DNA from: Mariprofundaceae bacterium
GTDB taxonomy: Bacteria > Pseudomonadota > Zetaproteobacteria > Mariprofundales > Mariprofundaceae
Direction of reading: 5' to 3'
Assembly (NCBI GenBank): GCA_030950975.1
Contig: JAUZQL010000207.1
Span: 1-8,266, forward strand
Length of the DNA: 8,266 nt
Shown: positions 7,567-8,266 of the stretch, one piece after another
Numbering within the stretch: the first letter of the stretch is position 1
Layout of the letters: each line of letters opens with the position of its first letter
Notes under the pieces: model-generated
Database searches by the model: none
What the model was told of the DNA's origin: nothing
The model's input: the letters and a program-made list of their open reading frames with translations, nothing else
Program-made: the position numbers and the translations under genes

Positions 7567-8160
7567 ATGCTTAAAGATTTTGACTTAACTGACCCAAAAA
7601 ACATCGAAGCCATGAAATATGTACGTGGCTTACTAAATTATATGGGCGAAAACCCTGATCGCGAAGGCTTACAAGACACACCTGCTCGTGTTTTATCCGC
7701 GATGCACGAACATTTCAAGGGTTATCAAGAAGATCCCAAAGAACACTTGCTCAAAACTTTTGAAGAAGTTGAAGGTTATGATGAAGTTGTTTTAGTCTCT
7801 GATATTGATTTGCACAGTCATTGCGAGCATCACCTTGTACCGTTTGTCGGCAAAGCTCATGTCGCTTATATTCCCAATGGTCGTGTTGTCGGCTTATCCA
7901 AACTGGCTCGTGTTGTGGATGGTTATAGCAAACGTTTACAAGTTCAAGAAAAGCTAACCATGCAAATTGCGCAAGCGATTGAAGAAGTATTACAACCATC
8001 AGGTGTGGCTGTGATTATCCAATGCCAACATTTTTGCATGTGCCACCGTGGTGTTCAAAAAGCAAATACTTGGACGACGACTTCAAAATTAACGGGTGCT
8101 TTTTTGAATAACCCATCATCACGTTCAGAACTTTTCCAATTGATTGATATGAATCATTGA
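7567..8160 (+). CDS. folE: GTP cyclohydrolase I, type IA (FolE)
   Basis: Converts GTP to 7,8-dihydroneopterin triphosphate, the entry step to tetrahydrofolate and other pterins; a cytoplasmic homodecamer in known relatives. The protein has 197 residues from the ATG at 7567. The N-terminal helix region contains NPDREGLQDTPARV (29-42), a family hallmark. The zinc site is complete: Cys86 and His89 in HCEHH and Cys157 in QHFCM. The GTP-handling segment IPNGRVVGLSKLARVV (102-117) and QVQEKLT (125-131) are standard, and the C-terminal RGVQK...TTTSKLTGAF is present. The QHFCMCHRG stretch has two additional cysteines (153 and 159) around the zinc ligand, which is unusual but not disabling. It is divergent from the histidine phosphatase gene and is followed by a hairpin. 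The zinc-dependent IA type is clear, as opposed to the unrelated FolE2. Confidence 0.95.
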   Translation: MLKDFDLTDPKNIEAMKYVRGLLNYMGENPDREGLQDTPARVLSAMHEHFKGYQEDPKEHLLKTFEEVEGYDEVVLVSDIDLHSHCEHHLVPFVGKAHVAYIPNGRVVGLSKLARVVDGYSKRLQVQEKLTMQIAQAIEEVLQPSGVAVIIQCQHFCMCHRGVQKANTWTTTSKLTGAFLNNPSSRSELFQLIDMNH

Positions 8161-8171
8161 TATGATACAAG

Positions 8172-8222
8172 TGATGATGTTACGCACTTGGATGCGAATG
8201 ACGGTCTGCGTAACATCAGTCA
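8172..8222. repeat. Inverted repeat / hairpin after folE
   Basis: Arms TGATGTTACGCA (8175-8186) and TGCGTAACATCA (8207-8218) are perfect 12-base complements around a 20-base spacer; allowing G8219 to bulge out, TGA (8172-8174) pairs with TCA (8220-8222). It starts 11 bases after the folE stop. No T-run follows on either strand, so it is not a standard intrinsic terminator; an mRNA 3'-end stabiliser, a protein-binding palindrome or a factor-dependent termination site are options. The right arm contains the probable stop codon of the leftward gene at the edge. Confidence 0.65.
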
Positions 8223-8266
8223 ATGATACGAATATCTTCCACATCCAATAATGTAGATGTCATCAT
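8216..8266 (-). CDS. Possible C-terminus of a leftward gene, cut by the window edge
   Basis: On the minus strand the last 48 bases read as 16 open codons followed by TGA at 8218-8216; the protein tail is STLLDVEDIRIID, an alternating polar/hydrophobic pattern typical of a real protein end. A gene converging on folE would fit the compact layout and the hairpin between them. Another minus-strand frame is also open for 14 codons here, so the choice is not certain. The fragment is too short to name a family, and it must continue outside the window. Confidence 0.4.
   Translation of the reverse strand: MMTSTLLDVEDIRIID

Noticed and set aside
8172..8222. Hairpin after folE as a standard rho-independent terminator
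   Set aside because: The 20-base loop is long and no T-run follows on either strand, so it is reported as an inverted repeat of open function.
8162..8251. Small rightward frame of 29 codons just after folE
   Set aside because: It runs straight through the palindrome, has no ribosome binding site of its own and overlaps the more plausible leftward C-terminus.
1..8266. CRISPR array, insertion sequence, tRNA or toxin-antitoxin pair
   Set aside because: No regularly spaced repeats, transposase motifs, cloverleaf-like sequence or small gene pair; nearly all of the window is accounted for by housekeeping or regulatory genes.

Overview
This window carries seven genes, five complete and two cut by the window edges, packed almost end to end on AT-leaning DNA. 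The gene set (an NtrY/NtrX-type two-component system fused in one operon to trkA and trkH, then a WrbA-like flavoprotein) points to a Gram-negative proteobacterium. The ntrYX-trkA linkage is best known from Alphaproteobacteria, but the AT-leaning codon use and the added trkH could fit other proteobacterial lines. I cannot assign a genus from sequence alone. There are no mobile elements, CRISPR arrays, tRNA or rRNA genes.

Positions 2-6901 read rightward as one probable operon: a 5'-truncated NtrY-type membrane sensor kinase, an NtrX-type response regulator (best start 2128), TrkA (overlaps the previous stop by 4 bases), TrkH (overlaps the previous stop by 1 base), and, 33 bases on, a flavodoxin/WrbA-like protein. 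The kinase should sense a periplasmic or membrane signal and phosphorylate the regulator. TrkA (NAD-binding gate subunit) and TrkH (membrane pore) form a potassium uptake system. Their tight coupling suggests that potassium uptake is co-expressed with, or controlled by, the nitrogen/redox-type regulatory pair.

Positions 6905-7483 hold a leftward histidine phosphatase of the CobC/phosphoglycerate-mutase type, convergent with the flavoprotein and separated from it by only 3 bases. It shares an 83-base divergent upstream region with folE (7567-8160, GTP cyclohydrolase I, first step of folate/pterin synthesis). That divergent region holds an exact 11-base direct repeat, one copy beside each gene's ribosome binding site. 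After folE comes a strong imperfect hairpin with 12-base perfect arms, and the last 51 bases probably encode the C-terminus of a leftward gene running out of the window.

The most unusual point is the NtrX-type regulator. The conserved Ser/Thr switch residue of the receiver and the Thr of the sigma-54 contact loop (GAFTGA) are both proline, and the Asn of the usual Sensor I ATN is Ser, while phosphorylation, ATP-binding and arginine-finger residues are kept. This suggests a regulator that has left the canonical sigma-54 activation mechanism. Otherwise the window is conventional, and I see no clear new multi-gene system.
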